DNA from: Pholis gunnellus
Taxonomy: Eukaryota > Chordata > Actinopteri > Perciformes > Pholidae
NCBI GenBank assembly: GCA_910591455.2
Contig: OU342807.1
Location: 2,564,267-2,628,266 of the forward strand
Direction of reading: 5' to 3'
Length of the DNA: 64,000 nucleotides
A program made the translations under genes and the position numbers. Below, in pieces: positions 23,101 through 36,700 of the stretch. How positions within the stretch are numbered: position 1 is the stretch's first letter; every line of letters starts with the position of its first letter. The notes below the pieces were generated by a model that was not told the origin of the DNA, did not search any database, and worked only from the letters and a program-made list of their open reading frames with translations.

Positions 23101-26100
23101 TCACTGCTACAGGTCAGAGTCACCGAACTGTTCTTCATGATATCACCAGAATGACTCATCAACACTACGGGAACCCTCGGAGCATCTGGAGGAGACAATG
23201 TGAACACACATTAATGCTCACCCACTTTCATCACATAAAAACATGCTTACATCAGCGTTTGCTTTATTTTGTCTCCACTTGTTTGAGTATTACCTCGGCC
23301 ACGTGACAAGAAGCCAGCGTGAATGTTTGCATGTTGTTTTGTTTTCATTTGCACAAGAACAAACTCGTAAAATAAATTATTCTGTAGCGCTATCGGTGGT
23401 GAAAAGCTCCACACGGTACCTTTAATTTAATTTTAAAATGTTAGTGTTAAACACTTCTGAAAGGAGCAATGTGATTGGCTGAGAGGAAAATATTGGATTC
23501 CCATACACTTCTGATTCATGTTATGTTCTATCTCTCTCCAACCCTTTTTGCATCAGACCTTAACAACATGTGTGTGAGTTTATCTCGACGTAGCGTTGAT
23601 AGATGATTCTGCAGTGATGAAGTGATGTGATGTTTAGTGAGGCTGTGGAAGCTGTGATGTAATGAGCATATGATGAGTTAAACATTGACTCTGACATATT
23701 CACATAAAAAAATCTCGTCTTTTTGCCGCTTGGTGGCAGCAGAAACAAACAGTAAACACAAGACTGATATCATCACCTCATAGCTGACAAACTGAGGCCT
23801 CTTTACACATCCAGCCGACACAAACCAAATAGTGTTCATTGTGAGTTGTGTTTGTGTCCACAGGATGTCCAACATTCGCTCTCCATTTAGCTCCGTTTGT
23901 AGTTCCACATAAACTGACACACCAGATGGTTCGTTACAGTCACTACAGTCACTTTCAACAAATACGTGGAAGGTGATTGGATGATTTGGCAGTAAAAACA
24001 TCTTTTCCTTCACGAAAAAAGGATGAATTCAGTGCAGTTTTTTGAAGAGTCCCTCTCCAGTTCTGATATAACTGATGCATTTAGTAAATGATGGTCCATT
24101 TAGAGTCAAACAGACCATAAAGCAGGGTATGCTTTAGGGCGGGGCTTACTGTGATCGACAGGTCGCTGCAGCTACCAGAGACGTATACGGCGTCTCTACG
24201 TCACTCCTCCACAATGAAAATATAGTAACTTCTGTTCATTGGTTGCAAAAAAAACACATCGTGACCAAGATAGCGACGGTGAAATCAGTGAACTCGAGGC
24301 TTCATAACGGCAGACCATAAACCAACGGGTGATGTCACCATGACTACGTCCACTTCTTCCATACAGTCTGTGGTCCTGATGGACATATCCGTCTCCTTAG
24401 CAGCTAACACGCGTCACATCAAATACAAGAGGTTGTTTCTGAAAAAAACAACTATTGACTAAAGCAGCTTTAACGTTTCCACCTGAGGACGTTATGTCTG
24501 TGAGAGAGAGGAGTAAACTCACACACTGGAGTGGAGCGGTAGCTCTGGTAAGAACAGGAATAACTGTCGACGGGATCAACGTATCCTCCGTAAGAAGCAG
24601 ATGTTTCATCCTGAATCCTTTTCGTTGCATTCTGGTACCAAGCGAAGGACGAACGGCCAGAAAGGAGACAGCTGCTGTGACAAATCAGCTTTGGACCAGT
24701 AGTAGACCAGATCACCTGCACCTGTAGATCTGGATCTGTGAACAAGGAACAGCAAATGTGATATGAAATGACACCATGCACAATCTAACACTTCCTTATG
24801 TACATTTGAATCTTGAAAATATGAGAGACGCTGAGGGTGGAGGGAGGAGGGGTCAGATTAGAGGGCGGTGACGTGTTTTTATTTCATGACGTAGATTAGT
24901 CTCAGACGGTCGACTCTGTCTCAGAACTGGCCTTCAAAGATTTGGGCTGATTTTAAACAATAGAAGGTGTCTTTAATAAATATCAACCAGCGTTGATGTG
25001 TTTTCATGACAGAACAGTCATATTATTTAGTTTAAATCTTAAACATTTAAGCGTGCAGTTATCTTCACTTTAACTTGGGGAATCACGTTACAGGACGGCC
25101 ATGTTGTCAGAGCGTTTTATTCATTGATTGCTGTCGGGATGTAGTGATTATTTCAACAAATATAACGAAAATATGACCTACCTTTAATCAGAAAGCACAC
25201 AATCATCTTGATGAATACTGATAATCCTGCTACATTAACTGCACTATCAGTTTGTGTTCATCTGTACCTGTGACGGTCAGAGTTGTAGCAGGTAAACTGC
25301 TCCTCCATTCAAAGCTTCCTGCGTTGAATTTGAAGTGGTACTCGGCTGAATCGTTCTCTCTCAGGTCGGTGATTCTCAGAGTGGAGCGTCTTCCCTCTGT
25401 TTCAAAGACCTGAACACGACCTGCATACCGGGAGTCTTTACGAAGGTCCTCCGGTTGAGTCTGATACCTCGAACGCTGACTACGCTCAGGGTTGAACCAG
25501 AATCTAGATGTGATATATTCATAACCGTTATATGTGCATGAAATGTTCACTGACGAGCCTTTGAAGGCACAGATGCGTCTGTCAGCGTACGTGACTTTGT
25601 TGCAGCTCTGACCACTAACACCTGAAAAAATGAAACAATTTGATTATTATTATAAAAACCTCTTTACTGCAGTATTTGCATCGCTGTGCATGATGAAATG
25701 TAAACACACATGAAAAGCTTGTAGCTACACAGCGTCATGTGAGTGGAAGTTCGTGGAGGAAACTCACACACTGACGGAGACGGGAACGCCTCATATCCTC
25801 TCGCAGCGCAGGAATAGCTGTCTTCAGGATAAAAGTATTGATTAAAAGATTCCCTTTCTCTGTTGATTTTCACTCCGTTCTCGTACCAGTTGTAGGAAGT
25901 TGAATATTTTAGACGACAGCTGCTGTGACACTTCAGATCAGCCCTTGTACACTTTGCAACATTACATGATTGTAATCGGCTGATCTGAACCTGGAAACCT
26001 GGATTTGTAAAGAAACAAAAAAACATGAACTACTTCTCCGTCATCAGAGACACCAGCAGTGTTTCCTAAATGTTGATTATTTGGAGCTGACCTACACAAA

Positions 26101-28224
26101 TAAAAAGTGTTACCTGTGACGGACAGAGTGACTCCAGGTTCACCGATGTATCTCCAGTCCGGTTGGTTTGTTATGAACCTGAACTTGTACACAGTCGAGT
26201 CGCTCTCTCTCAGGTCGCTGATCCTCAGAGTGCAGTCGTTGTTGTGATAACTGTACTGCACTCGACCTGCGTACTCCGGGTCTGTTCTCAGATCCACCGG
26301 TTCTTCATCCTGCGTTTTAGTGAACCAGAATGCTCTCTCGACTCTTGTGTCACCGTCATTTATTTTGAATGGGTGTGAGTAGCTGCAAGCGATGTTCACT
26401 GTTGATCCTTTTAAAGCACAGATCTGAGTCAAAGTGTAAGCCACTCCCCAGACATTCTGACCCTGAATCACTGTAAGAGAAACCACAATCAGACTCATGA
26501 CATCAGAGGACAGAGCTGAATGTGTGGAGGTGCAGAGTCACATCGGCTGTCACCTCATGATACACCTTCAAAAGTTTGAGATCAGTTTGACTTTAGACCG
26601 GAACAATAGATTGCTGCAACGATGATGGATTTTTTTAAGCCAACCAGGCGGCAACCAGGCGCCGATGCTTCATGTGTTAAACCTGCATTCTCTCTAGTGT
26701 CCAGCAGGGGGCGACTCCTCTGGTTGTATAGAAGTCTATGAGAAAATGAGTCTACTTCTCTCTTGATTTATTACCTCAGTAAACATTGTAAACATGAGTT
26801 TATGGTCTCAATCTCTAGTTTCAAGTCTTCTTCAATACAGCATGATGTTCATTTAGTAAATGATGGTCCATTTAGAGTCACACAGACCATAAAGCAGAGT
26901 ATGCTTTAGGGGCGGGGCTACACAGTGATTGACAGGTTGCTACCACGGTGCTGTCTGGTCTATTTTATTCAATAAATCTGTTATGACTTACTTGACAGTG
27001 TGATGATGTTAAGTAGCCTCAGTTAGCCACTTAGCATTTGACTTTTTTTGAGACACATGAACTATAAAAACTATAAATAAACCAAAAAAAATATTCAATC
27101 AATTGAATATTTTTTATCTTTGGGATTTTTGATGGTGTATGTTGATATTGTCATGTTGTTCATTGATAAGTCTGTATTTGATCATGTTATATATGTGATA
27201 CATATATATATATTTATATATTTACATTCGTGAGAGTAATAGAGAGAAGACACATCACAGGGAAGTAAAGAGTTTAACATCACACATGTTTGAAGGCGCA
27301 GCGATGAAAACAGGAACAGATCAAAACTTGAAAGCACTTCTTCTCAGAGGAGAAGAGGATACTGAATATTAATTATTAGCAGAGTGAAAAAAAGTGATCT
27401 GCTTGCTTGGTTGGCTTCCTGTTTGTGGTCAAGTGAGGCGTGTGACAGCACAGAAAAAAAGAAGAAGATGGAAGTGAAACTCTTTACCAGCAGTATGTTG
27501 GTAATAAAAAGTCTTATTAGTATTAGTATTACATTAGTATACATTATACAGTATACATTTCTTTCTACGGATGGAGATTTACTTTCAGTCCAACCAGCTG
27601 AGCAGAATGGAGACTCGTGGTTTTATTCCACTGACCAAAATAAATAAGAACATGTGTGTGCATTCTTTAATGAAGCAATATGGGCAAATAATAGAAGACA
27701 AAACAGACAGAAGCACAATAATGAAAAAAGAGACTGCTGGTCTTTAAGTAGTAATCGTTAGTTTTTAGGACTAATCTTTGTAATCTTTCTGTTCAGCTCC
27801 AGAGCAGTTTTCTCTCTGAACCGGTTTCTTGAGAGAAGTTCAGCAGCAGCACCATAAAACTCAACTGGGTCGTGTCTGTCCCTTAACTTTCTTTAAGGAA
27901 ACTTGATTATTTTGCTCAATCCATCTCAAACAGGCAGCCATCATGAAAGTTAAACCTCCTCCAGCGTCAGTGTAAAGTTAATACTCGATCACATTTTGAA
28001 TGAGAGTTTAAAGTTGAACTAAACCGGTGTTTGAATTTAATCTTTCTTCATTTTAAGCTAGTTTTGATGCATTATTTAAAGTCAATCGAGGTTTTAAGTG
28101 AATCCTTGTTGGTTCAACCCAGGCCTGCAATACTAATATAGATGTAATAAATATAAATGCAGACAGTACCTGATGCAGACAGAAGGAAGATGACAAACCC
28201 ACTCACGGCTGCTGTTAATCTCAT
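20184..28224 (-). CDS. Gene 3: CD22/Siglec-like inhibitory receptor with two V+C pairs and three C2 domains
   Basis: The most complete gene, about 803 residues. Exons: signal 28170-28224 (MRLTAAVSGFVIFLLSAS), V1 26114-26470, C1 25768-25998, V2 25268-25621, C2' 24523-24735, C2 22931-23185, 22444-22704 and 21618-21878, TM 21410-21491 (AVLLAIMLLAVFLWIR), tail-1 21255-21315, tail-2 20332-20552, tail-3 20184-20244. V1 keeps the Siglec-like pattern: B-strand CAL...NIAC, E-strand DCTLRI, F-strand VYKFRF with the arginine. V2 has Ser in place of the E-strand Cys (GRRSTLRI), Lys in the F strand, and an extra cysteine near its start. The tail has LHYSSI and VEYTDI (ITIM consensus), the near-ITIMs ALYSNI and ALYSTV, and an acidic run. 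Such tails recruit SHP-type phosphatases in CD22 and Siglecs; that role is inferred. It differs most from its neighbours and is probably an older array member. Confidence 0.88.
20757..21090 (+). repeat. Interspersed repeat R1, copy 1 (tail intron of gene 3)
   Basis: Element beginning near 'ttaaagctgcattctctcta' and running through 'accagggggcgactcctctg', 'catgagtttatggtctcaat' and 'aatgatggtccatttagagt'. At least five more copies occur in the window, three of them inverted. It is non-coding and MITE- or SINE-like; the family is not identified. Confidence 0.7.
24076..24235 (+). repeat. Interspersed repeat R1, partial copy (gene 3 intron)
   Basis: Starts at 'ttagtaaatgatggtccatt' and keeps the right part, including 'gagacgtatacggcgtctct', a 20-base perfect palindrome that is also present (as 'cagagacgtatacggcgtct') in copy 1 near 21035. 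The intron (23186-24522) has no other recognised content. Confidence 0.65.
26667..26945 (+). repeat. Interspersed repeat R1, copy in intron 1 of gene 3
   Basis: The same element as at 20757, starting near 'tgcttcatgtgttaaacctg'. The right end is truncated compared with copy 1. The remainder of this 1.7-kb intron (26471-28169) is AT-rich without recognised features. Confidence 0.65.
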
Positions 28225-28325
28225 AGCTGCTCCGCTTATCTCTCTTTGTGAAAACATGTCCTGAGCATCATCAGTTATTGAAAGGAGGGATGTGGTCTTG
28301 AAAGAAAACTTTTGAAAAAAAAAGT

Positions 28326-28372
28326 CTTGCTTCCTCTTTAGATAATTACCATGCATGAGCAGCTGGTTGTCT
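28326..28372 (-). promoter_or_regulatory. Putative gene 3 promoter element
   Basis: Minus strand: CATGCATGGTAATTATC followed by TAAAGAGGAAGCAAG (PU.1-like GAGGAAG core, 28326-28340), about 100 bases upstream of the ATG at 28224. Near-identical orphan copies occur at 39617 and 49692. Confidence 0.45.
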
Positions 28373-30704
28373 GTAAATCCCCGAGTTAGAAATGAAGAAA
28401 TGTTTTGCTCAGAGAATCCAACTCCACTTTCACTAAACTACGTAATTATGAAGTGATAACCGATGTCACTGACGTAGGTCTGTCATGATGAAACTACAAC
28501 CAAGAAGAACTACAAAACTCTACCATCCCCCAGCATGCAGGCAGTATAAACAGCTCCTTCTGTGACAGGCTTCTTCTCTTGTGTGTGAAGGAGAGAAACC
28601 GGAACTCCTTCCTTCCTGCTGCTGTCACACTTAACAATCACTCGTGTGCAACATCAATGAAACTGTTCAATATCAATATTTCCTTTGTGTATTAATGTAG
28701 ATTCAAACGTTTGGTTATATTTTGCTTTTTAACAGTTTAATCATTTTATTATAGACCTAGCTTGCTTTATGGTCTGTTTGACTCTAAATGGACCATAATT
28801 TACTAAATGAACATCATGCTGTATTGAAGATGACTTGAAACTAGAGATTGAGACCATAAACTCATGTTTACAATGTTTACTGAGGTAATAAATCAAGAGA
28901 GAAGTAGAGTCATTTTCTCATAGACTTCTATACAACCAGAGGAGTCGCCCCCTGGTGGACACTAGAAGGAATGCACCTTTAAGACACTTCAGCATTGGCT
29001 TCACTTTCCAGAAGTGCCAAAAACTGCAGTCCCTCAAATGGCCACTTGAGGCTGGCTCCAAAAAAGACTTAATCTCCATAGACCTCTATGTTAAAATGAC
29101 CAACTTTACACCAAGAATAAACATGTTTACAGCATCGTACTAAATGCATTAAAAAACATATGTTTTTGTTAATGATGTACAATTTGTTTTCATTAAATTA
29201 AATACATTTATTTAATAATGCAATAGCCTCAGAAAGGTTAAACAACAACATCCTGAAGCTAGTGTTTTAAAATTAAAGAATACATTTATTAATCAAAGCA
29301 CTCACTTAAGAAACGTAGCACTTGCACAGCGCTAAATATTTTTTTTACTTAGAAACAGCTTTTTGTAGCTTGCAGCTCTCTTTATTTGCAACCTTTGCTA
29401 TTTATTCTTGTATAGATACATGAAGCTTAAACAGTTTAAACAATATTCTTTGGCTTGTTTAAATTACAAGATTTGAGAAAAAACAAATACAATTCAGGTT
29501 TTCCCCTTTAATTAACGCAGGTGATTCACAAACTACTTAGCAGTTTATAAAGTAATTAAAATGAACTTCACCTTTACAAGCTGCAACAATGAAGTGGTGA
29601 ACACATTAATGCATCAATAATTATAATACAACATATTATTTAGAAATGAACCTTGCCTCAGTAGATGTTGATGTTAATCCTTTTGTACTTTTAAGTCATT
29701 TTTTGAATGCAGGACCTTTACTTGTAACAGTATTACTATGTTTAGGGAAGTAAAAGATGTAAATACTTCCTTGACCTGCAAGGTGAGAGTCACATGACTG
29801 AGGCTTCAGTATAGGCTAGTTTGGGGGTTTTCTCGTGGTGTCTGATAACAGCTTTGCTGTCACTAAACATCGACGTTCAGAGTAGATGGTTTAACACTTT
29901 TTTGAGATGTCAAACTTAAACATTTGTTATGTTCAGGAGAGCGAAGGTCTCTTATAAGGGAGCTGGTTCCACGTAATTAAACTTTTACCACCTTGCATAA
30001 ACATGTTGACACCTGGATCAATTTATTAACTGAAAATCTTTATTTAATCAAATATCAAGTTATTTAAACAATAAAATGCAGTACTATCACTTCAATTTAA
30101 CAAATTTTAGCCACAGGATAAAAGTACAAAACCACACTATAAAAAAAAGCATTTAAAGGTGCTGATCCGATAACAACACAGAGGGAGAGTGACTTCATTC
30201 TCTGCTCAGGTTGACATTACTCCACTATATCTTCACATTGACAATAGTTTGATGCTATATTAATGCTCTGAATGTCCAATTTTGCACCTTTAAGTTGAGA
30301 GATGAGTATTTAAACAAAACACTTACTTGTGAAGCATCTTAAGTAAAAAATTAAGAAAATGAGCAAAAGAATATTGGCAATATTTGAAAACCGAAACAGG
30401 TAATTCAACTAAAAAGAACAGCAGAGCAGAGAGTATTAAAGATCTATGTTGATAGAGAAAAGTATTTGATAAGATACTTTTCTAGAGCTGGCAGTAAGAT
30501 ATTACTCCTTGGTAACATTTTAAGCTAATTCTGTATTAGAAGAGTATTTATATATTACAAGCTGACCACTCATTGGTTCACTGATGCTAGTTCTCTGCTG
30601 GAAGTCATAACGATGGTTAATACAGAATGTCAAACCTAATATTCATCCACGTGTGTTTAAACTGCTTAAACACTGAAGTAACAGACCACAGATCCGTGAT
30701 GTGT
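28373..30704. other. Intergenic region between genes 4 and 3, first copy of a repeated block
   Basis: Contains an inverted R1 repeat (28757-29145) and AT-rich DNA that recurs nearly unchanged at about 39650-42140 and 49730-52070. A minus-strand AATAAA lies near 30047, about 650 bases after the gene 4 stop, at the same place in each copy. No coding content is recognised. Confidence 0.7.
28757..29145 (-). repeat. Interspersed repeat R1, inverted copy
   Basis: Reverse orientation of the 20757 element, with an added right part ('aggctggctccaaaaaagac', 'ttacagcatcgtactaaatg'). It is carried within the segmental duplication; the sister copies lie at 40052-40440 and 50116-50512. Confidence 0.75.
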
Positions 30705-33700
30705 TCATACTCTCGGTTGTTTGCTGACTGTGCTGTACAGTGCAGATAAATCACCCACAGCTTCTTGACATCTTGATCTGTGAATGAAAAACAGTGAGCT
30801 CACAATATTAACTAAGAACAGGTTTAAACAGCAATAAAAGCAATGACCGTTCCCAACGTTGTGTAGCAAAGACAGATTGAACAGACTCACTCGTTGGCAG
30901 CACTGGCACTCTTAAAGATGACAGTTGAACTCCACATCCTCCTCTTCCTCCTCTTCCTCCTCGCATCTGTGAGGCCGAGCTGGCCCGATGTTGGAGTAGA
31001 GAAGATCTTCCTGGTTTGTAGAGAAGCTCACGCTGGCATAGCGAAGCTCTTCCTGCTGCTCCGCTGGTGCGCTCTGCACCAATAAACAAGAGTACTTAAA
31101 GGTGTGGGGGGGCTTATTCTGCAATTATTCCATCAACAGTCATTCAAACTTCTCATGTTGTTGCATCAAACCTCAGATTCAAAGTCAAAAAGTGAACCAC
31201 AGGTCTTGACTTCTCTTTTAGTCGTTGTAATACCTCCTGGTCACCAGCAGAGGTTCATGACGTTTCCCTTCATCTACAATCTGTTAACATGTATCTGTGG
31301 ATGGAGACGTGTAAATCCTCCAACAATGAAAGGGCCAAAGCCACATCACCTACAGTGTTGATGACAGTGTCTCTGTCTCAGCACCTTATAGTTTAAGACA
31401 GAGAAAGGCTGGATAAAGCCGGGGTGGACAAACGTCTTTGATTGTGGGTCGTATACAGAAAACCAGAAGGAGTCACAAGCCAAACAATAGTAAATGTGTA
31501 GTTTTTAACCACACTGCAAGAAAATCTGTGATTCTAGACCAGACAACAACATTTGCTGTCTTCCATCTTTTCGGTTCTGCCATGTTTAAACTGAAGTAAA
31601 TGTTTTTACAGTAATGAATGTAGAGCAGCTGTTCAAAATGGCAGCGACATCTAGTGTTTAAACTAAGAGGGGCAATGTACACACAGTGTAATTTATTAGA
31701 AAAATGCTCAAACCAAAGTCTAGTTTACTTCTAAAAAATCAATAAAACCAGGGTGTGACATGCCCATATAGGTTCATCATTTTGGAAATGAACGGGATGA
31801 AAGCATCCAAATAGGGACATTAAGACTTGAAGAAGACATGATGACTATTCAAATGTGTTTTAAAGTGAACTCTTTGAGACACCTGAGCTCTTCTTCCTCA
31901 CCTGAGCGTTGTTGTCTGGTCCGTCTCCAGACTGGCTGGTTTGTGTCGAGGACCTCTTTCTTCTGAAGAGAACAACAAATGAAGCATCAAATTAAGTTAA
32001 TCAACAACTGAGCGATTGTAAGATGCATTACTGAATATAATCACAGTAAAGCTGAACTGCTCACCTAATCAATAAGAAGGCAGCGAGGATTATGATAGCC
32101 AGGAAAATAGCAGTGATTGATCCAACAGCTACTGTTGTCAATAAACCTGAAGACACTGATCAAGCAGAACAATTAGAAATTGATAAATACAAATAAAATG
32201 ATGTTCAGACAGAAGCATTTTAAATAAAGACGTGTATAACCTCAACTTTTGCTTTTTTTGCCCCATAATATAAAAATGGAACTATTATATATGGAGGATG
32301 AATTAAGGAGTTACCAACAGGACAAAAACAAGACGTTTACCAAAGTGTAACAGAATCTCTAGAACCTCAGGATCTGCTTTATGCAGATGATAAACTTCTT
32401 TATCTAATTGTGTGAAGCAGGTGGGTTGAACGTCACATCATAGAAATAAAACACGAGTAGAACGGACGTTCACAATCAAAACAGCGTAGCTGGATAGTCA
32501 GACCGGCGGCCATTTTTATGTGCACCGTTGCCTTTACAACTGTTGTTGCGGACTAACATCTTACAAACCAAACAGACTCACAGGACTCACTAAGGACTTA
32601 GAGTATCAACCTAACCCCCCAAGAAATACTATAACACTGAATGCTTCATCCGCACACTCTTGGTACAGCGTAAGAAAGCACAATGCTATCAACGGACGAG
32701 TTACAACTTTGCTTTGGTCATTTTCTGGTGGAATTAGCAAGCAAGCTAGCTAACTAGCATACAGCTGACTAGTTAGCTAACTTGCTAATTCTACCATGCT
32801 TTAATGCTACACAGGTTACAGAAATGAGCTAAAGGAGGCGTTTGCTTAACTGGGTTGTTAAGATAATGTCTAAGAGAATACCCTTCATAGTATGATTTAC
32901 CTGCAACAACAGTCAGATGTAAGGTGGAGTTACTGCGTCCTCTCATGTTCTGGGCTTCACAGTAATAACTCCCACTGTGTTCAGCTCTGAAGTCAGTGAT
33001 GATGAAGATCTGTCCTGATGCTTTTGGTGAGTCTTCATCCTCCTTGTACCAGGTGTATTTAGCTGCTGGGTTAGCATCACTGCTACAGGTCAGAGTCACT
33101 GAACTGCCCTCCACTATCTCAGCAGAGGGACTCACTGACACAGAGAGAAGCTTTGGAGCATCTGGAGGAGATTTGTTAGCAGAGATTAAGATTGTGTTAC
33201 TACAAAAACACAAGTTGTATTTGAAGAAATATACGGAAAAAAAATGGCTGTGTGTAGCAGCATTTCAGACTTTGAAGGTGTTCTGACAAATAGATGTGTG
33301 ATATTTGAATCTGGGTCTCAAAACAGCATAAAATCCTAATATCTCCTGAAGCTGCTGGTATATCTTTTAAACCTGTTGCAGGAACCATTTAGTGCTCAGA
33401 TCAGATATTCCTCCTGAAAGGTAAAACAGGTTTTGACCACACAGGCTGAGGCAGCTTGTTGCTGCAGTAGTCTACTCCCTTGTGGTTCTGGAAGTTATTG
33501 TTGGTGTGTAATGGAAACATAAAAAGACACGAAATGAATACAAAGAAACATAAAACGACAACAAAGACACTAAACAACTATAGAGTCGGTGTGTCTTGCT
33601 CCTGTTCAGGAGAAGTGTTGGTCCTACTGCATGTCTGAGGTCAGGGGCCTCTTGTCTCATAATCAGACTATGAGTGGTTAATATTCTAATGTTTTGTACT

Positions 33701-36700
33701 CACACTGAACATCTACAACTAGAGATGAAGAGTCAATCCATCCATGTTGATTCTTAGACTTGCAGTAGTAGATCCCTCTGTCCTCAGAGCTGATGGAGGT
33801 GAAACGATAGATACCTCCTTCTCCATGAGGACGTGTTTGGTTCTCCTTGTACCAGGTGTAGTTAGCTGCTGGGTTAGCATCACTGCTACAGGTCAGAGTC
33901 ACTGAACTGTCCTCCACTATCTCAGCAGAGGGACTCACTGACACAGAGGGAAGCTTTGGAGCATCTGGAGGAGACGTGTTGACAGAGATTATTCCAGGTT
34001 AAGATTGTGTTTATACAGAAGAACAAGTGGTATTTGAGTAAAAACTGTGAATGTTTGTGTGTAGCGGCATTTTCGAATGTGAAGGTCGTCTGACAAATGG
34101 ATGTGTGATGGTTTGAATCTTGATCCCAAAACAGCATAAAACCCTAATATGTCCTGAAGCTGCTCAGTGAATTACAGCAGACTGAATGTGAAGCAAGTAG
34201 AGCTGAAGAAAGTAGTTATGATCAGTGAAATCTTCTCCTGCAAAGACTGGACAGATTCAAGATGTTTGCTATCTTTTAATAAACTGTTTCACTCACATTT
34301 CACATCAATAGAGATGAATTCAGATCTCTTCCTCCCCAGCAGGTTCTCAGCTCTACAGTAATACTGTCCAGAGTCAGAGGACTGGATGGAGCTGAAGACA
34401 AGCTGAGGTTCTTCACTGAGAGGAGGAGGGTCTGGATCTACATCCTCCTTGTACCAGGTGTAGTTAGCTGCTGGGTTAGCATCACTGCTACAGGTCAGAG
34501 TCACTGAACTGCCCTCCACTATCTCAGCAGAGGGACTCACTGACACAGAGGGAAGCTTTGGAGCATCTGTAAATGAATATAGATTATTATAAGTTGATCA
34601 ATAGCATCTATATTTAGACACCACAGGCTTCATAAAAGTTAACCTTTTTTTAAACCCACCAGTTTGTAGGTTTCTTGTTAAACATTTTAAGCATAAACTC
34701 AACTTCATGTTTAGTGCTCCTTTAATAAAGAGCAAACTATTTGACAGATTGATTGTGTCTGCTCCTTATTACCTGTATTTTACTCACATTTCACATTAAC
34801 ATTGATGTATTTAGACGTCCTCCCCAGCTGGTTCTCAGCTCTACAGTAATACTGTCCAGAGTGAGAGGACTGGATGGAGCTGAAGACAAGCTGAAGTTCT
34901 TCACTGAGAGGAGTTTGGTTCTTCTTGTACCAGGTGTAGTTAGCTGCTGGGTTAGCATCACTGCTACAGGTCAGAGTCACTGAACTGCCCTCCACTATCT
35001 CAGCAGAGGAACTCACTGACACAGAGGGAAGCTTTGGAGGATCTGGAGGAGAAATTAATAAACATACTTAAACATTATAATATGTTATCATAGAATATTT
35101 ACCATTTTAATTAATATTTCAGTTTGTTTGTTTCAGACTATCCTATCATTGATCACAGCAGCTTTCCAGAGTGCTGATCCTGGAGCTGTCACAGGTGAGA
35201 CTCCTGCTGGTGTAAAGTGACAATTAGAAGCCTTTAATCATTTGTAATGTTCAACAACTCCACACATTCTGCTCTTTAGATGCTGCTTGTGTCGTTAGCT
35301 GAGTGTGTCCTCTCACTTCTAGCTGTTGTAGGGACTTATTGATTGTTTCTTCACCAGCTGGCAGATCACTTCTAGTTATGTTCTGTAAATAATTCAGCTG
35401 AGTCAGCTAAACAGACTGTATGAAATCATATTATTTTATCCAGCCTCTGTTATTGTAGCAGCACTCATGTTTTCAGATGTATTACCACAAACATGATGAA
35501 TGACTAACAGTTTACATTCTGTCTCAGTTAAACATGTTTAATTAACTCCAATAAAACACAAACTAAAGAAATCAAACAACAGTTTATCTGATTATTATTA
35601 TTCTTATGTTTCTTCTATTAGTTCTAGTTTTTCTTTTTGTTTCTTTTAATAAAACCATTCATTCATAAATAAACAGCTGTGTCTACTGTGCAGGGGTGTG
35701 CACGGCCCGTCACGTCATTTTATGTGGCACACGAATCCGCCAGCAAAAAAAAAAAAAGGAAAAGTTAAAAAAAAAAAAAATTTAAAGTTAGACTTTATAA
35801 TAAAAATATCCCCAAAGTCGAAGTTATGAGATAGAAAGTGATAATTATGAGATACTTAAACACAGTCATAGAAGCAGCTCTTTGGCTGGTTACTCTACAT
35901 TTGACATATAAATGTATTGTGAGAACATTGAAGACGACTTTAAACGTGGCTTTACAACACATGAAATACTTCACGTGGGATTGTGCAAACGCACCAAAGA
36001 TTTTAAGCTTTGAACAAAGTTATTGTAATAACTTGTGTTTGATATTTTCTTTAATAGTTTGATAGAGTAATGTGGGTTTCTTAACCCTGAATTAAAAGGA
36101 TTTAAGTTATAATAACAGAAATGTGCTTAAATATATTTTTACATTTATATAACTGCATGTACACTATTTTTACACTTGAAAAAACAATAATCAAATGCAG
36201 AGACAGTTATTTACCAATATGTTAGGAGCAGTTACATTTACACAGTCTGACATTTACAACCGGCCCTTTGAGGGCGACTGTGATGCTGATGTGGCCCAGA
36301 GTGAAGATGAGTTTGACACCCCTGCTTCAGTGTGTTTACAGCTGTGATGATAATTGTATTGTTGTGTCAGTGTGTGTGTGACACTTCTACATGTAGACTG
36401 AGGGGCCGGGGATTGAACCACCGACCCTCTGATTAGTGGACCACAGCTCTACCTCCTGAGGAATGCTGTGCTTCATGTTTTTGGTTCCTCTAAAGTCACA
36501 TACAGTGTCAGTCTGGTGCCGCCATATGAAGTGTTGTTGAACCTCCACAGGCTGACACAGTGGAGTAAACTTACACACTGAAGGAGAACGCTGATCCTCA
36601 TATCCTCTGACAGCACAGGAATAGCTGTCTGAAGAACCAAAGTCGACTGAATAAGAAGAAGATCCTGTGTTGATGTAATGTCCATTCTTGTACCAGAAGT

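Noticed and set aside
28955..29143. Open frame of 62 codons (begins MDTRRNAPLRHFSI) present three times, also at 40247 and 50321
   Set aside because: It lies in the inverted R1 repeat carried by the segmental duplications; there is no domain, no splice context, and copy number explains the recurrence.
36389..36460. tRNA gene on the minus strand
   Set aside because: Box A and box B are present, but no acceptor stem pairs and three identical copies sit in duplicated introns; it is a tRNA-derived repeat.
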